From the NCBI RefSeq assembly GCF_001612905.1, contig NZ_BDBI01000010.1, positions 1 through 64,000 of the forward strand: DNA of 64,000 nucleotides, given 5' to 3'. Of the stretch, positions 62,885 through 64,000 are shown one piece after another. The stretch is from Nocardia ignorata NBRC 108230 (GTDB taxonomy: Bacteria > Actinomycetota > Actinomycetes > Mycobacteriales > Mycobacteriaceae). Numbering within the stretch: the first letter of the stretch is position 1; the number at the start of each line of letters is the position of its first letter. Under the pieces are notes generated by a model, which searched no databases, was not told the DNA's origin, and worked only from the letters and a program-made list of their open reading frames with translations. A program made the translations under genes and the position numbers.

Positions 62885-64000
62885 TCAGCCCAGGTTCATG
62901 TAGACGGCCTTCGGGTAGAGGTAGCTCTCCACGTGTTCGCGGCCGCCCTTCCAGCCGTAGCCGCTCATCTTCGTTCCGCCGAAGCCGACCGACGGGTCGA
63001 GGATCCCGTAGCAGTTCACCCAGACGGTGCCCGCGTTGATGCCGCGCGACACCTTGTGCGCGGTGCTGAGATCCCTGGTCCAGACCCCACCGGCCAGCCC
63101 GTACGGGGTGGCGTTGGCCAGGCGCAGCGCCTCCTCGGTGTCGTCGAACGGGATCACCGTCGCCACCGGGCCGAAGATCTCCTCCTGCGCGATGGTCATC
63201 TCGTTGGTGGCCGAGGCGAACACCGTGGGCTCGACGAAGAAGCCCGATGCGCGGTCGCCGTCGAGCCGCTTGCCGCCGCTGACCAATTCGGCCTCACCGG
63301 AACCGATGTCGATGTAGTTCAGCACCCGGTCGAGTTGGCGCTGTGAGATCAGCGGGCCCAGTTGGCTGTTCGGGTCGAGGCCGTCACCCACCCGGATCGT
63401 CTTGGTGAATTCGGCCATGCGCGAGACGAATTCGTCGTGAATCGAGCGCTGGACGAAGATACGGGTGCCGGCCACGCAGACCTGACCGCTGTTGGTGTAC
63501 ACGCCCATCGCCGCGCCCGGCACCGCCAGATCCAGATCGGCATCGGCGAAGACGATGTCGGGCGACTTGCCACCGAGCTCGAGCTGCAGCCGCTTCATGT
63601 TCCCGGCCGAGGCGCGCACGATGGTCTGGGCGGTACCGACCGAACCGGTGAACGCGATGCGGTCCACACCGGGGTGCTCGGCCAACGCCGCGCCCGCGTC
63701 CTTGCCGTAACCGGTGACCACGTTGACGACACCGTCGGGAACGCCCGCCTCGGTGAGCAATTCGGCCACCCGCAGCACCGACAGCGACGCGTCCTCGGCA
63801 GGCTTGAGGACGGCGGTGCAGCCGGTCGCCAGGGCCGGGCCGAAGATCCACCAGAGACCGATGAGCGGGCCGTTCCACGGGATGATCCCGCCGACCACAC
63901 CGACGGGTTCGCGGTAGCGCAGGGTCAGGAAGTCACCGGGCAGCGAGTTCGGCGGCGTGCTCGCGGTGCCCGCGTCGACCTGGGAGGCGAAGAACTGCAG
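62885..64000 (-). CDS. Aldehyde dehydrogenase, C-terminal part (5' end outside window)
   Basis: The frame is open to the window edge (position 64000) and covers about 370 residues. The landmarks are P-W-N-G-P-L, K-P-A-E-D-A-S, F-T-G-S-V-G-T, the general base in L-E-L-G-G-K-S-P, the nucleophile in G-Q-V-C-V-A-G-T-R and E-E-I-F-G-P-V. It is NAD(P)-dependent and likely of betaine-/phenylacetaldehyde-dehydrogenase type. The methionine near 63898 is internal (G-V-V-G-G-I-I-P-W-N-G), not a start. Confidence 0.93.
   Translation of the reverse strand: MQFFASQVDAGTASTPPNSLPGDFLTLRYREPVGVVGGIIPWNGPLIGLWWIFGPALATGCTAVLKPAEDASLSVLRVAELLTEAGVPDGVVNVVTGYGKDAGAALAEHPGVDRIAFTGSVGTAQTIVRASAGNMKRLQLELGGKSPDIVFADADLDLAVPGAAMGVYTNSGQVCVAGTRIFVQRSIHDEFVSRMAEFTKTIRVGDGLDPNSQLGPLISQRQLDRVLNYIDIGSGEAELVSGGKRLDGDRASGFFVEPTVFASATNEMTIAQEEIFGPVATVIPFDDTEEALRLANATPYGLAGGVWTRDLSTAHKVSRGINAGTVWVNCYGILDPSVGFGGTKMSGYGWKGGREHVESYLYPKAVYMNLG

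Noticed and set aside
1..64000. CRISPR arrays, rRNA genes, riboswitches
   Set aside because: No regularly spaced repeats, rRNA-like stretches or recognisable riboswitch cores were seen on either strand.

Overview
The window is high-GC actinobacterial DNA, most likely Nocardia or a close mycolic-acid relative. Pointers are a KstR-type operator in front of an HsaD-like hydrolase, a FadE5-type acyl-CoA dehydrogenase, and a secreted protein whose glycine-rich hydrophobic tail is of a kind I associate with Nocardia. Two separate biosynthetic loci sit in one accessory stretch (about 0.6-52.5 kb) studded with broken insertion sequences. An 18-bp direct repeat (587-604 and 52525-52542) lies near both ends of that stretch.

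Locus A (about 1.8-24.7 kb, all on +) looks like an undescribed carbapenem-type beta-lactam pathway. A LuxR-type regulator precedes three genes matching the carbapenam core set: a CarC-like Fe(II)/2-oxoglutarate oxygenase, a CarA-like beta-lactam synthetase lacking the Ntn cysteine, and a crotonase closely matching carboxymethylproline synthase CarB. They are joined by translational overlap to two NRPS proteins (A-A-T-C, and a C/Cy-like domain followed by A-T-TE with a cysteine-type specificity code), a free carrier protein, a flavoprotein, a second CarC-like oxygenase, an MFS exporter, a P450, a PhyH oxygenase and a zinc dehydrogenase. The same run ends in a VOC epimerase, crotonyl-CoA carboxylase/reductase and a FadE5-like dehydrogenase. 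These could make ethylmalonyl-CoA, and the CarB-like enzyme carries small residues where CarB has Trp79 and Met108. The prediction is a 6-alkyl carbapenam made from a branched extender rather than by radical methylation.

A graveyard of transposase relics (IS630, IS481, IS21 IstB, ISL3) with an intact POT-family transporter and a short LuxR-type gene separates the two loci (25.6-32.8 kb).

Locus B (46.1-32.9 kb, all on -) looks like a RiPP operon of unusual composition. In order it encodes an 82-residue Cys-free precursor followed by two hairpins, an ArnA-like UDP-glucuronate decarboxylase, a DegT aminotransferase, a TauD-like oxygenase, a HAD phosphatase, an M3 oligopeptidase, an FxsB-like radical SAM/SPASM enzyme, an LLM flavin oxidoreductase, an SGNH hydrolase, a 2-keto-4-pentenoate-hydratase-like protein, an ATP-grasp ligase, an MFS exporter and a Nudix hydrolase. 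On the other side of a dead transposase lie a tyrosyl-tRNA synthetase that stops just before its S4 domain and a UDP-glucose dehydrogenase. The dehydrogenase could feed UDP-glucuronate to the ArnA-like enzyme.

The right end (53-64 kb) looks like ordinary metabolism: two SDRs, an alpha/beta hydrolase, a quinone-reductase-like MDR, a complete TRAP transporter, a secreted hydrophobic-tail protein, an MFS carrier and an aldehyde dehydrogenase cut by the window edge. An AT-rich element recurs upstream of four of its transcription units. All functional statements are readings of sequence and family knowledge held in memory; no searches were run.
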